DNA of 64,000 bases from Bacteroidaceae bacterium. GTDB lineage: Bacteria; Bacteroidota; Bacteroidia; Bacteroidales; Bacteroidaceae. Positions 53,589 to 62,424 of this stretch are shown here, in pieces. The translations under genes were made by a program, and so were the position numbers. The notes under the pieces were generated by a model that worked only from the letters and a program-made list of their open reading frames with translations, was not told the origin of the DNA and did no database searches. Each line of letters opens with the position of its first letter. Position 1 is the first letter of the stretch. The DNA is taken from the NCBI GenBank assembly GCA_017379075.1, contig JAFNXL010000015.1:1-64000 (forward strand), written 5' to 3'.

Positions 53589-54440
53589 ATGGACAGCACA
53601 AGAATCATCGGCATAAGCAGAGGGAGCCAATACTCTCCCAACCACATAGGAAACGACGCTGCCATCTTCAACCAGGTAACTGAAGAACTGCGCACTATGG
53701 GACACACCGTAGAGACATATACCGAGAAGGAATTCACAGAGAGCGGTGCCGAAAGCGCCGTCATCTATGGCATGGCACGCGACACCGCCACACTGGAAAG
53801 GCTGAAGACCTTGGAAGACAAGGGCGCACTGGTCATCAATTCGGCTTACGGAATTGACAACTGCATACGCAAGGCCATGACCATGTTGCTCACAAGCCAC
53901 AACGTGCCCCATCCCGACAGCCTTATCGTTTCCACTGCAGTTCCTTTTTCCGGACAACACTTACCCTGTTGGATAAAGCGAGGAGATTCGCACGCCATCT
54001 TGAAAGAAGACGTGTCCTATGCCGCCACACGCGAAGAGGCAGACGCCATCCTTGCCAGTTTCCGGCAAAGAGGCATTGCCGAAGCGGTGGTAAACGAACA
54101 TCTGCAAGGCGACCTCGTAAAGTTTTACGGTGTGCGGGACACCGGATTCTTCCACTGGTTCTACCCCAACCCTTCCGCGCACAGCAAGTTCGGTCTGGAA
54201 AAGATAAACGGCAAGGCCAAAGGCATTTGCTTTGACGAAGACAGGCTGAAAGCATACAGCGACAAAGCATCCAGAGTTCTGGACGTACCCGTCTACGGCG
54301 GAGACTGCGTGGTGACTCCCAACGGCGACATAAAAATCATAGATTTCAACGACTGGCCCAGTTTTGCATGCTGCCGAGACATGGCAGGAAAGAAAATAGC
54401 GGAATACATCCACAACATGGCCATAAAACAAGAAAAATGA
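53589..54440 (+). CDS. ATP-grasp protein
   Basis: A 283-residue ATP-grasp-like protein. Visible marks are PCWIKRGDSHAILKEDV (nucleotide-binding lysines), AVVNEHLQGDLVKFYGV and the metal site region GGDCVVTPNGDIKIIDFNDWPSF. Members ligate a carboxylate to an amine or other nucleophile using ATP; the substrates here are unknown. Coupled by a 4-bp ATGA overlap to the phosphotransferase gene. Confidence 0.8.
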   Translation: MDSTRIIGISRGSQYSPNHIGNDAAIFNQVTEELRTMGHTVETYTEKEFTESGAESAVIYGMARDTATLERLKTLEDKGALVINSAYGIDNCIRKAMTMLLTSHNVPHPDSLIVSTAVPFSGQHLPCWIKRGDSHAILKEDVSYAATREEADAILASFRQRGIAEAVVNEHLQGDLVKFYGVRDTGFFHWFYPNPSAHSKFGLEKINGKAKGICFDEDRLKAYSDKASRVLDVPVYGGDCVVTPNGDIKIIDFNDWPSFACCRDMAGKKIAEYIHNMAIKQEK

Positions 54441-55381
54441 ATACAAAGACAAAGAAAAGCGATTTCAGGGCTTCATTCAAGTCCATGGACACAGAAGAGC
54501 TACTGGACATCTACACTAACCGCCCCATCGGATACGTTTGGGCCAAGTTATTTGCAAAGGCAGGAATACACCCCAACGTGGTTACCATACTGTCCATCAT
54601 TCTGGGCATGAGTGCCGGAGTCATGTTCTACTACCCCGACATGAAGCACACCATCATTGGCATCCTGCTGCTGATGTGGGCCAACCACTACGACAGCGCG
54701 GACGGGCAGCTGGCACGCATGACCGGAAAGAAGACCTTGTGGGGACGCATGCTTGACGGTTTTGCCGGCGACCTTTGGTTTTTCAGCATCTATTTCTTCA
54801 TCTGCCTGCGGCTTACCCCTCAACCCATCCCCTTTCTGCCCGACACGGAATGGGGTATCTATATCTGGCTGTTAGGTGCCATTGCAGGCCTCATCTGCCA
54901 CACCCGCCAATGTATGCTGGCAGACTATTACCGCAACATACACCTGTACTTCCTGAAAGGGAAGTCGGGCAGTGAACTGGACAACTTCAAGCAACAGCGT
55001 GAAGCGTTCCACAACCTGCCATGGAAAGGAAACGTGTGGTGGAAGCTGTTCCTCTACTTCTATGGCAACTACACACGCAAGCAAGAGAAGTCCACTCCTA
55101 ACTTCCAACGCTTCTACGCCTTGGTGAGGGAAAAATTCGGAGACGACATTCCGCAAAGCCTGCGCGACGAGTTCCGTGCCGCAAGCAAGCCCCTGATGAA
55201 ATATACCAACATCCTTACGTTTAACACGCGTGCCATTGTGCTGTACATCAGTCTGCTCATTGGACAGCCCTGGCTGTACTTCCTGTTTGAGGTTACTGTG
55301 CTGACAAGCCTTTACCTCTACATGCACAACCGGCATGAAGCGCTGAGCGCACGCCTTTATCATAAATACAGAAACGCATGA
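54437..55381 (+). CDS. CDP-alcohol phosphotransferase with altered active-site spacing
   Basis: A 314-residue inner-membrane enzyme with six or more hydrophobic helices. I start at ATG 54437 (MNTKTKKSDFRASFK) since the upstream frame overlaps the ATP-grasp gene. The family motif DxxDGxxAR(8)GxxxDxxxD appears as Asp86, Asp89-Gly90, Arg94, Gly103, Asp107, but the last aspartate is at 112, one residue late (LDGFAGD). It should transfer a phospho-headgroup from CDP to an alcohol. The donor and acceptor are unknown; phosphoinositol or archaeal-type DIPP chemistry are possibilities. Confidence 0.88.
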   Translation: MNTKTKKSDFRASFKSMDTEELLDIYTNRPIGYVWAKLFAKAGIHPNVVTILSIILGMSAGVMFYYPDMKHTIIGILLLMWANHYDSADGQLARMTGKKTLWGRMLDGFAGDLWFFSIYFFICLRLTPQPIPFLPDTEWGIYIWLLGAIAGLICHTRQCMLADYYRNIHLYFLKGKSGSELDNFKQQREAFHNLPWKGNVWWKLFLYFYGNYTRKQEKSTPNFQRFYALVREKFGDDIPQSLRDEFRAASKPLMKYTNILTFNTRAIVLYISLLIGQPWLYFLFEVTVLTSLYLYMHNRHEALSARLYHKYRNA

Positions 55382-56382
55382 CGAACAAACTGAGAAACCT
55401 CTTTCTGGGCATCGGCCTTGCCGCCGTCATTGTCATGCTATGCACGTTCGACGTGGAATCGGACGAATTGTGGAACGGACTAAGGCGTGCCGGCCTGTGG
55501 TTGCCCGCCATCATCATCCTATGGGCATTCATATACCTGATGAACGCCATAGCATGGCATCTGATTATCCGCGACGGGGCTTCAAACCGTGTCCCCTTCT
55601 GGTTTACCTACAAACTGACCATATCGGGGTATGCGCTGAACTATGCCACACCTGTGGGGCTGATGGGCGGAGAACCTTACAGAATCATGGAACTTTCGCC
55701 TTATGTGGGGAAAAGCAAGGCGGCATCTTCAGTCATCCTCTATGCCATGATGCACATCTTCTCCCACTTTATCTTCTGGCTGTTCTCCATCCTGCTCTAT
55801 CTTCTGTCCTACCCCATCAATGGGACCATGGCCACGTTGCTTGTGCTAACCGGCGCGTTCTGCCTGCTTGCCATCTACTTTTTCATGCAGGGCTATAAGA
55901 ACGGCATGGCCATGCGCACTCTGCGGATGCTCGGACGCATCCCTCTCGTCAAGAAATGGGCTGTTCCCTTCACCCAGAGAAAGCAAGAGGCATTAGAACG
56001 GGTGGACCAGCAAATTGCCGAACTGCACAGACAACGGCGGACCACCTTCTATGCGTCTTTGGGACTGGAATTCCTGGCACGAATTGTGGGCTGCCTGGAA
56101 GTCTATTTCATAATGAACATCCTTACCACAAACGTCAGTTTCACCGCCTGCATACTCATTGTGGCATTCACCTCGCTGTTTGCCAACATTTTCTTCTTCT
56201 CGCCCCTCCAGATGGGAACGCGCGAAGGAGGGTTCGCCCTTTCCACCGGCGGACTGTCTATCCCCAGCGCCTTTGGGCTTTATACAAGCCTCATCACCCG
56301 GGTGCGGGAACTTGTATGGATTATCATAGGCGTATTGCTGATGAAAGTGGGCAATGGCAAACATAACAACAACAAGAAATGA
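55378..56382 (+). CDS. UPF0104 / lysylphosphatidylglycerol-synthase-TM-like membrane protein
   Basis: A 334-residue integral membrane protein with about eight helices and the family block YALNYATPVGLMGGEPYRIMEL and NIFFFSPLQMGTREGGFALS. Members include putative lipid flippases and the membrane half of MprF. It overlaps genes on both sides by 4 bp. Moving or modifying the lipid made by the upstream phosphotransferase is the simplest role. Confidence 0.85.
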   Translation: MTNKLRNLFLGIGLAAVIVMLCTFDVESDELWNGLRRAGLWLPAIIILWAFIYLMNAIAWHLIIRDGASNRVPFWFTYKLTISGYALNYATPVGLMGGEPYRIMELSPYVGKSKAASSVILYAMMHIFSHFIFWLFSILLYLLSYPINGTMATLLVLTGAFCLLAIYFFMQGYKNGMAMRTLRMLGRIPLVKKWAVPFTQRKQEALERVDQQIAELHRQRRTTFYASLGLEFLARIVGCLEVYFIMNILTTNVSFTACILIVAFTSLFANIFFFSPLQMGTREGGFALSTGGLSIPSAFGLYTSLITRVRELVWIIIGVLLMKVGNGKHNNNKK

Positions 56383-57104
56383 ATACACTTAAAGACATTA
56401 AAGGAGTCATCTTTGACTATGGTGGCACAATAGACACAAACAGCCGCCACTGGGCAGAAGTTCTGTGGGAGAAATACAGAGAAACCGACATTCCCGTCAG
56501 CAAAGAAGCATTCCGCGAGGCATACGTCCACGGCGAGCGCTCATTGGCAAAATTCCCCCATGTGAAACCAGAACACAATTTCCGGGATGTGCTAAGCATC
56601 AAGACCCGGATACAAATGGAGTATCTGGCAGAAAAGGGCTGTCTGCCCGCAGATGAAGCGCTGCTGCAAGACTATGCCGAAAAAGTAACGGACCTTTGTT
56701 ACGGATATGTACTGAATGTCCTGGAACGCACACGTCCCATTGTGGAACAACTGGCTGGCCGATTGCCGTTGGTACTGGTTTCCAACTTCTACGGAAACAT
56801 AGAGACAATACTAAACGACTTCGGCCTTTCCAAATACTTCGGGCACATCATTGAATCTGCCGTAGTGGGAGTGCGCAAGCCCGACCCTGCCATTTATCAA
56901 TTGGGAGTGGATGCCATTGGGCTTCCTGCCGGAAACGTACTGGTGGTAGGCGATTCCTTCTCAAAAGACATTGTGCCGGCAAAGGCCGTAGGATGCCAGG
57001 CCGTATGGTTGAAAGGAGAAGGATGGGGAGGCGAAGAGACGGATGACAACTTGCCTGATGCCATCATCACCGATATGACACAACTACCCGTTTTACTTGC
57101 ATAA
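56379..57104 (+). CDS. HAD-family phosphatase
   Basis: A 241-residue HAD hydrolase: motif I FDYGGTID (nucleophile Asp13, with Gly15 where many phosphatases carry the second Asp), motif II VLVSNF, motif III lysine in GVRKPDP, motif IV VVGDSFSKD. The DxG form is common in haloacid-dehalogenase-like and some phosphatase members. In this cluster it may remove a phosphate from a lipid-headgroup intermediate (for example a phosphatidylinositol-phosphate-like species); that is inference. Confidence 0.88.
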   Translation: MNTLKDIKGVIFDYGGTIDTNSRHWAEVLWEKYRETDIPVSKEAFREAYVHGERSLAKFPHVKPEHNFRDVLSIKTRIQMEYLAEKGCLPADEALLQDYAEKVTDLCYGYVLNVLERTRPIVEQLAGRLPLVLVSNFYGNIETILNDFGLSKYFGHIIESAVVGVRKPDPAIYQLGVDAIGLPAGNVLVVGDSFSKDIVPAKAVGCQAVWLKGEGWGGEETDDNLPDAIITDMTQLPVLLA

Positions 57105-57117
57105 ACCCAGAAGGACA

Positions 57118-58335
57118 ATGGAAAAGAAACACGCACACGCACTGGTACGCAAGGAATATCTTCTACCTTTCATCCTTGTTACTTCCCTCTTCTTTATGTG
57201 GGGTTTTGCCCGCGCCATTCTGGACGTACTGAACAAGCATTTCCAGGAAGCGTTGGACATCAGCCTGGCTCATTCTGCAATGATACAGGTCATGTTCTAT
57301 CTGGGCTATTTTACCATGGCCATTCCCGCCGGTCTGTTTATCGCCCGTAACGGTTATCGCAGAGGAGTAGTGCTCGGTCTGTTACTGTTCGGCATCGGCT
57401 CGCTCATGTTCATTCCGGGGGAATACTATATGTCGTTCAATTTCTTCTTGTTCTCATTGTTTGTCATCGCCTGCGGCCTGGTGTTCCTTGAAACGGCGGC
57501 CAATCCCTATATGACAGAGTTGGGTGACAGGGAAACCGCAGCAAGCCGTCTCAATCTGGCCCAGTCATTCAATGGTTTGGGCTGCGCCTGTGCGCCGTTG
57601 TTGGTGGGTATGATTGTATTCTCAGAAGACCAGGACGCCAACATTTCCCTTCCTTATACAATAATGGGAGTGGTGGTACTGTGCGTCGCACTCATTTTCT
57701 CAAGGGTGAAGCTGCCCGAAATTGCACACGCAAAGGATGATTCCTCAATAGCGGAAAAGAAGAAAGGGTTATGGTCTCAGAAACTTTTCACATTCGGTCT
57801 GTTGGCGTTGTTTTGTTACGAGATTGCCGAGATTTCCATTAACAGCTTCTTTATTAATTATGTGGTGGACGACGGTTGGATGAACGCGCGCGAAGCATCG
57901 GCCATGCTTTCTTTCGGAGGACTTGGGCTGTTCATGTGCGGCCGTTTTGCCGGCAGCTGGATTATGCGTTACATCAAGGCTGAAAAGGTGCTGTTCTATT
58001 GTGCAATCGGCACAGTAATCACCACCGCAATGGTTGTCCTCAACCTTGGCTTGCTTTCGTTCGTAGGATTGATTCTCATCTACGTATTCGAGGCCATCAT
58101 GTTCCCCACCATCTTTGCCATCTCTTTGCGCGGACTGGGCGACTACACCAAGCGTGCCTCATCCTATCTGATGATGACGCCCATCGGCGGTGCTGTGGGT
58201 CCCCTTCTGATGGGGTTTGTGGCAGACCAGACCAACATGTCCGTCTCCTTCATCGTACCGTTGGTTTCCTATGTGGTGGTTTGGGCTTATGCGACAAAAG
58301 TCTTGAAGAACGGCGAAAAGTCTGTTTTTGCATAG
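57118..58335 (+). CDS. FucP-like MFS sugar transporter
   Basis: A 405-residue twelve-helix transporter with the FHS/FucP signature FLETAANPYMTELGDRETAASRLNLAQSFN. I start at ATG 57118 after AAGGA; an in-frame ATG at 57097 lies inside the HAD gene. Related carriers import fucose, glucose or other polyols with protons. The substrate is unknown. It ends 2 bp before the palindromic array and is convergent with the PfkB gene. Confidence 0.9.
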   Translation: MEKKHAHALVRKEYLLPFILVTSLFFMWGFARAILDVLNKHFQEALDISLAHSAMIQVMFYLGYFTMAIPAGLFIARNGYRRGVVLGLLLFGIGSLMFIPGEYYMSFNFFLFSLFVIACGLVFLETAANPYMTELGDRETAASRLNLAQSFNGLGCACAPLLVGMIVFSEDQDANISLPYTIMGVVVLCVALIFSRVKLPEIAHAKDDSSIAEKKKGLWSQKLFTFGLLALFCYEIAEISINSFFINYVVDDGWMNAREASAMLSFGGLGLFMCGRFAGSWIMRYIKAEKVLFYCAIGTVITTAMVVLNLGLLSFVGLILIYVFEAIMFPTIFAISLRGLGDYTKRASSYLMMTPIGGAVGPLLMGFVADQTNMSVSFIVPLVSYVVVWAYATKVLKNGEKSVFA

Positions 58336-58336
58336 G

Positions 58337-58684
58337 TGCAGCGCTGCATCTGCTTCGAAATTGCAGTTTCGACATAGGTGCAGCGTTGCATCTGCCTCGA
58401 AATTGTAATTTTGACGAAGGTGCAGAGCTGCTTGAACGATGAAATTACGATTTTGACATAGGTGCAGCGCTGCAACTGCCTCGAAATTGCGATTTCGACC
58501 TTCACGCAACGTTGCATCTGCCTCGAAATTGTAATTTTGGCGAAGGTGCAGAGCTGCATGAACGATGAAATTACGATTTTTGCATGGGTGCAGCGCTGCA
58601 ACTGCCTCGAAATTGCGATTTCGACCTTCACGCAACGCTGCATCTGCCTCGAAATTGTAGTTTTGACGAAGGTGCAGAACTGCA
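58337..58684. repeat. 42-bp tandem repeat array of 17 phased palindromes
   Basis: Eight 42-bp units plus one extra core. Each unit has a GC palindrome (TGCAGCGCTGCA type) and an AT-rich palindrome (CGAAATTGCGATTTCG type), centres 21 bp apart; I count 17 centres from 58342.5 to 58678.5 with no change of spacing. Units follow an ABCABCAB order, so there is a higher-order 126-bp repeat; 58461-58544 and 58587-58670 are almost identical. All six frames are not closed because 42 is a multiple of 3. It fills the whole gap between convergent genes. Confidence 0.95.
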
Positions 58685-58690
58685 CCTGCC

Positions 58691-59575
58691 TTAAGGCCGT
58701 TGACCGCTGTTGACAATCTGCTGGATATCCTCCTCCGTTCCGCAGAAGGGGCCGGAATGCTCCAACTTTAACGTGGACATGGCGGCGGCAAAACAACCAG
58801 ACTCGTAGCAAGAGCATCCTTTATTGCGCATATACAAATAACCGGCCATGTAAGTGTCGCCACAACCTGTTGCATCCACTACTTCACGAGGCGCATAAGC
58901 CGGAATACGGCAGAACTCGCCTTGGGCGTAAATGAGAGAGCCCAGACTGCCCTGGGTAATGATCACTTCCTTTACCCCCCAACTGGCCAGGCACTTGGCG
59001 GCAAGTTCAGGGTCGTCGTAACCGGTAAGGACTTCCATTTCGTGCTCGTTTACCTTCAGTATGTCCACATAGCGCAATGCCTCCAATTTTTCCGTCCAGT
59101 CCACAGGATAAACATTCTCTCCACGCACCTCGCGCAGATAGCCCTGCGCATCAACGGACAGCATTCCCTTGCCAGACAAATATTTAATGACGTCAAGCGA
59201 AAAGTCATCTGCCAACAGACTGCCCAGGTGATAAATGTTGGCCTCCACATCGCACAGACCATCTACCGTAAAGGGGTCGGCCTTGGCCAGCACACGCTGT
59301 GTGCGGTTGTCCTGGTTCTCGCCATAAACGTTTTCAAAATAGACAGAGAACTGGCTGGGAAGCACTTTTACGGCTATTCCCTTCTTGCGGATTTCCTCCA
59401 CAGCTGACAGTTCTGACTCGGCCAACGCTGTGACCAGTTCGTAATGGTCCGCATCGTTGAGGCGGCTGATGCCATGCGAGAAATAGTAGGAGGTGCCGCC
59501 AGGCATATAGGTTGTCTGCCGGGGCGTTACAATCTTATCCAACGTAATGTGGCCTATACAACAAATTTTCTTCAT
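58691..59575 (-). CDS. PfkB-family carbohydrate kinase
   Basis: A 294-residue ribokinase-fold kinase. I start at 59575 (MKKICCIGHITLDKI). It has the substrate GGTSYYFSHG region, VNEHEMEVLTG, and the catalytic VDATGCGDTYMAGY with its Asp base and anion hole. The sugar or nucleoside substrate cannot be read from sequence; PfkB members include ribokinase, adenosine kinase and inositol 3-kinase. Convergent with the MFS gene across the palindromic array, and 52 bp downstream of the DUF5686 gene. Confidence 0.88.
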   Translation of the reverse strand: MKKICCIGHITLDKIVTPRQTTYMPGGTSYYFSHGISRLNDADHYELVTALAESELSAVEEIRKKGIAVKVLPSQFSVYFENVYGENQDNRTQRVLAKADPFTVDGLCDVEANIYHLGSLLADDFSLDVIKYLSGKGMLSVDAQGYLREVRGENVYPVDWTEKLEALRYVDILKVNEHEMEVLTGYDDPELAAKCLASWGVKEVIITQGSLGSLIYAQGEFCRIPAYAPREVVDATGCGDTYMAGYLYMRNKGCSCYESGCFAAAMSTLKLEHSGPFCGTEEDIQQIVNSGQRP

Positions 59576-59627
59576 GTTTGTCTTTTTCTTTTGGGTGGAT
59601 GGTACCAATGTTTATGTGTCGTGCGGG

Positions 59628-62225
59628 TCAAAAGGAGAACTCCAATGCCCCTCTTATGCCCCACCGTTGCATGCCGGGCGTATGATAGTTGAGGCGGTGG
59701 ACGTACTCCAAGCGCACAATCTTGAACACGTTGTGGATGCCCGCCACAATCTCCACATAAGGTTTGTGCGGATTCATCACACGAGTCATATATTCGAAGC
59801 CGTTATCGTTCGTGAAGGAACCTGGAAAATAAAACAAATCCTTGTCGCCTGCGTTTTGGGGAAGATAGGGGTTGTTTCTGTCTGTCAGCGTTCCCCACAG
59901 CACATTGCAACCAATATTCTCGCGCCACTTCAGCTCGCGCAACAGGGGGATGCGGTTGAAGAGCTTTCCATTAAGATCCCAATTAAGAATGGCCGAGGCG
60001 TAACGGTCGTTCAGGAATTCCATGTTACGGATGAGTCTGAACGAACGCGTGTCTATGATATAGCTCAGATTGGATGCCGGCATGATGAGGAAAGGATACG
60101 GCACCTTGTTCCATTGCGCACCGGCTTTTGCCAACACATCAAGCTTGCCCCAGGAACGCATCCAAAAGCGCTTGTAGACCGACGCTTCCGTGAAGTTATA
60201 TCTGTACTCGCCCCCGAAGACTCCTTTCAAGCCCATTGTGTGCTGCAGACCGAAGATGGGAGCGTCAAGATTGGTGACAAGACGGCGCTGCTTGGTGTTC
60301 ACATAACTGGCATTGGGGCGGAACTGCAGACCTATAGTTGCTTCTGAGAATGCCAGTCTCTTCAGATGGGAAGCCGGATCTGCGGAAGGTTGCCCTTGGG
60401 CGTCCAGCGGTTGGTAGAACAAGTCGCCAGCACCCTCATTACGTTCGTGGCGGAACTGCACGGTGGCGCGCAAGCCGTTGTGCCATTCCTTGTCATACAT
60501 CAGGTTATAGCGTTCAAAATAGTTCATGTGCTTTACCGGCGTCCATTTCCATGCCACAAAAACATTGTCCTTGTCGGTTGACAGAAACTTATCGCTGGGC
60601 GAGGCCACATCGTTCATATAGGTAAACGTCAGGTTGTTCACCGGGAACTCGCTGGGCACATATTCCTTGGCATTGAAGGAATAGGTCAGCTCGCCCATCC
60701 CCTTCCAACGCTGGTCGCCGAACCCATACTTCACATACCCCTTGGCAAAGAGGTGCCTGTGAAGGTTGGCGGTTGTCTGCGCGCTGGCACGCAAACGGAA
60801 CCCCTCCACCCAGTTGCTTCCAATCATCGTGTTGATTGGGCCTATATCCACCAGGTTAGGCTTACCGGGCTTTACAGTGGTCTCCACATAATTCTCAATG
60901 AAAGCCTTGGCAATCCAAATAATGGGGCGGAATCCCCTTATCCCTTGCATCTTGTGCAACATGTTTCCCATGCCCTGCTCACTACGGGACAAGGGTACGG
61001 GACGCTGCTCTTGCCAGTATTCATCTGAACGCGTACGGGCAGAAGCCTCTGTACGAGTCTTTGTCTCTCCACGGAAAAGGCGGTCGGGGATTGGGCTGAA
61101 ATCATAGTCGAAGCCATGCGTTACACGCTCGGCCATTATTTTTTGCACTCCGTCCACGAGTTTCAACTGCAGAATCATCTTGTTTTCCACCACAAGCTGC
61201 TCGCCCGAGGGCAAGGAGTCAAAATCCTGCACAATATCCATCTTTTCCACAAAGTTCACATCACTACGTGTAGGGATGCCAATCTCTGCTCTGCGAAGTC
61301 GCCATGAAGAGTCGGCACGCACGTAAAGAGAACCGGAGAAACCGAAGTCCTGGGGATTGTTAGGAGTGAAGTCTAGCCTGTAGCATCTGTCATGCCCCAC
61401 ATTCAGGGTATCGACAATAAAATAGCGGTAAAAGCCGATGGCTGATGAGGTGCTTAGCGGACTGATAAAGGGATATTGCAGCAAGCGCACCTGGTCTTGG
61501 TAAAAGTCCACCTCGGTGATACAGTCTTCAAGCAAGACATTCATAATTTCACCTGTGTTGAACAAGTCATTGATGCCCTCACTACGTTCAGCCTCAATAA
61601 GCAGTTTTTCCTCCTGCGGTTGCCTGCGGTAGAGCGTGCGGGTGATACGTTCGCTGACGGTGAGCGGCAAAATAAGCTTACCCGTCTCCGGGTGTACCTC
61701 TACATGATCCTTCAGAAAAGGCATGCTCTTGAACTGCCCTTCTTGAAACACCTTTTCCGTAAACTCATTCAGGGAAAAAGTGAGTTTCTCGTACTTGCGG
61801 AAAGACAGGAAATCGCGGCTGCGCAAATCTGCACCCCCCTTAGCAGCAATGACCTTCTTCATTATCTCTACAGCAGGGTTGTCCTTTCGCGAATACTTCT
61901 TTCGCTTGGCCTCTACTCTGACTTCATCAAGAGAAGCGCTGGACTCGCGCAATTTCACATCAAGTTTCTGCGGTTTGGAAACTGCAACCATCTTCGTTTC
62001 AAAACCCATCATGGAGAAAATGAGTTTGCCCTTGCGGTAACGGATGCGGTAATTTCCCTCCAAATCGGCTTGGGTAGCCGTGTGCGTTTGCCCTTCGTAA
62101 TACACATACGCAGTAGGCAAAGGGTCACCCGTTGCCGCATCAGTGACCCGTCCCTGCACATACTGAGCCAGGGAAGATGCCACGCAAAGCACCCATGACA
62201 TATAAAGAAGGAAACATCTTTTCAC
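59628..62225 (-). CDS. DUF5686 / carboxypeptidase-regulatory-like outer-membrane protein
   Basis: An 865-residue exported protein: signal peptide (SWVLCVASSLAQ), an N-terminal CarboxypepD_reg-like domain (VQGRVTDAATGDPLPTAYVYYEG) and SASLDEVRVEAKRKK, then a long beta-rich region ending in phenylalanine (GALEFSF), as in outer-membrane beta-barrels. This is the DUF5686 arrangement common in Bacteroidetes; its function is unknown. It has a -7 element upstream and may be co-transcribed with pfkB. Confidence 0.85.
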   Translation of the reverse strand: MKRCFLLYMSWVLCVASSLAQYVQGRVTDAATGDPLPTAYVYYEGQTHTATQADLEGNYRIRYRKGKLIFSMMGFETKMVAVSKPQKLDVKLRESSASLDEVRVEAKRKKYSRKDNPAVEIMKKVIAAKGGADLRSRDFLSFRKYEKLTFSLNEFTEKVFQEGQFKSMPFLKDHVEVHPETGKLILPLTVSERITRTLYRRQPQEEKLLIEAERSEGINDLFNTGEIMNVLLEDCITEVDFYQDQVRLLQYPFISPLSTSSAIGFYRYFIVDTLNVGHDRCYRLDFTPNNPQDFGFSGSLYVRADSSWRLRRAEIGIPTRSDVNFVEKMDIVQDFDSLPSGEQLVVENKMILQLKLVDGVQKIMAERVTHGFDYDFSPIPDRLFRGETKTRTEASARTRSDEYWQEQRPVPLSRSEQGMGNMLHKMQGIRGFRPIIWIAKAFIENYVETTVKPGKPNLVDIGPINTMIGSNWVEGFRLRASAQTTANLHRHLFAKGYVKYGFGDQRWKGMGELTYSFNAKEYVPSEFPVNNLTFTYMNDVASPSDKFLSTDKDNVFVAWKWTPVKHMNYFERYNLMYDKEWHNGLRATVQFRHERNEGAGDLFYQPLDAQGQPSADPASHLKRLAFSEATIGLQFRPNASYVNTKQRRLVTNLDAPIFGLQHTMGLKGVFGGEYRYNFTEASVYKRFWMRSWGKLDVLAKAGAQWNKVPYPFLIMPASNLSYIIDTRSFRLIRNMEFLNDRYASAILNWDLNGKLFNRIPLLRELKWRENIGCNVLWGTLTDRNNPYLPQNAGDKDLFYFPGSFTNDNGFEYMTRVMNPHKPYVEIVAGIHNVFKIVRLEYVHRLNYHTPGMQRWGIRGALEFSF

Positions 62226-62259
62226 CGTCTATACTGATTGAACTATCCTAATTCGGCAG

Positions 62260-62267
62260 CAAAGATA
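62260..62267 (-). promoter_or_regulatory. Possible -7 element for the DUF5686 gene
   Basis: Minus strand TATCTTTG, 34 bp before the ATG. A -33 TTTG at the usual spacing is absent. Confidence 0.5.
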
Positions 62268-62424
62268 CAAAGTATTGGTGAAACCGAAAAATCCTTTGTC
62301 ACAATGTGTACTATTTTTAAGATAAAATGACAATCATTTGCATTTCCCTACAGGGCAACACATACCGGATACGGCCTATGTCAGGCTATTCTTACCCCGA
62401 TTCAGTCTGCACAAGCTATTAAAC

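Noticed and set aside
58337..58684. CRISPR array
   Set aside because: The repeats are contiguous and imperfect with no unique spacers, and no cas genes are near.
58159..58817. Open frames on both strands of the 42-bp array, encoding 14-residue peptide repeats (NFEADATLREGRNR type)
   Set aside because: The unit is a multiple of 3 and free of stops by composition, so frames stay open on either strand; they run antisense into the MFS and PfkB genes and have no convincing start. Treated as a non-coding repeat.
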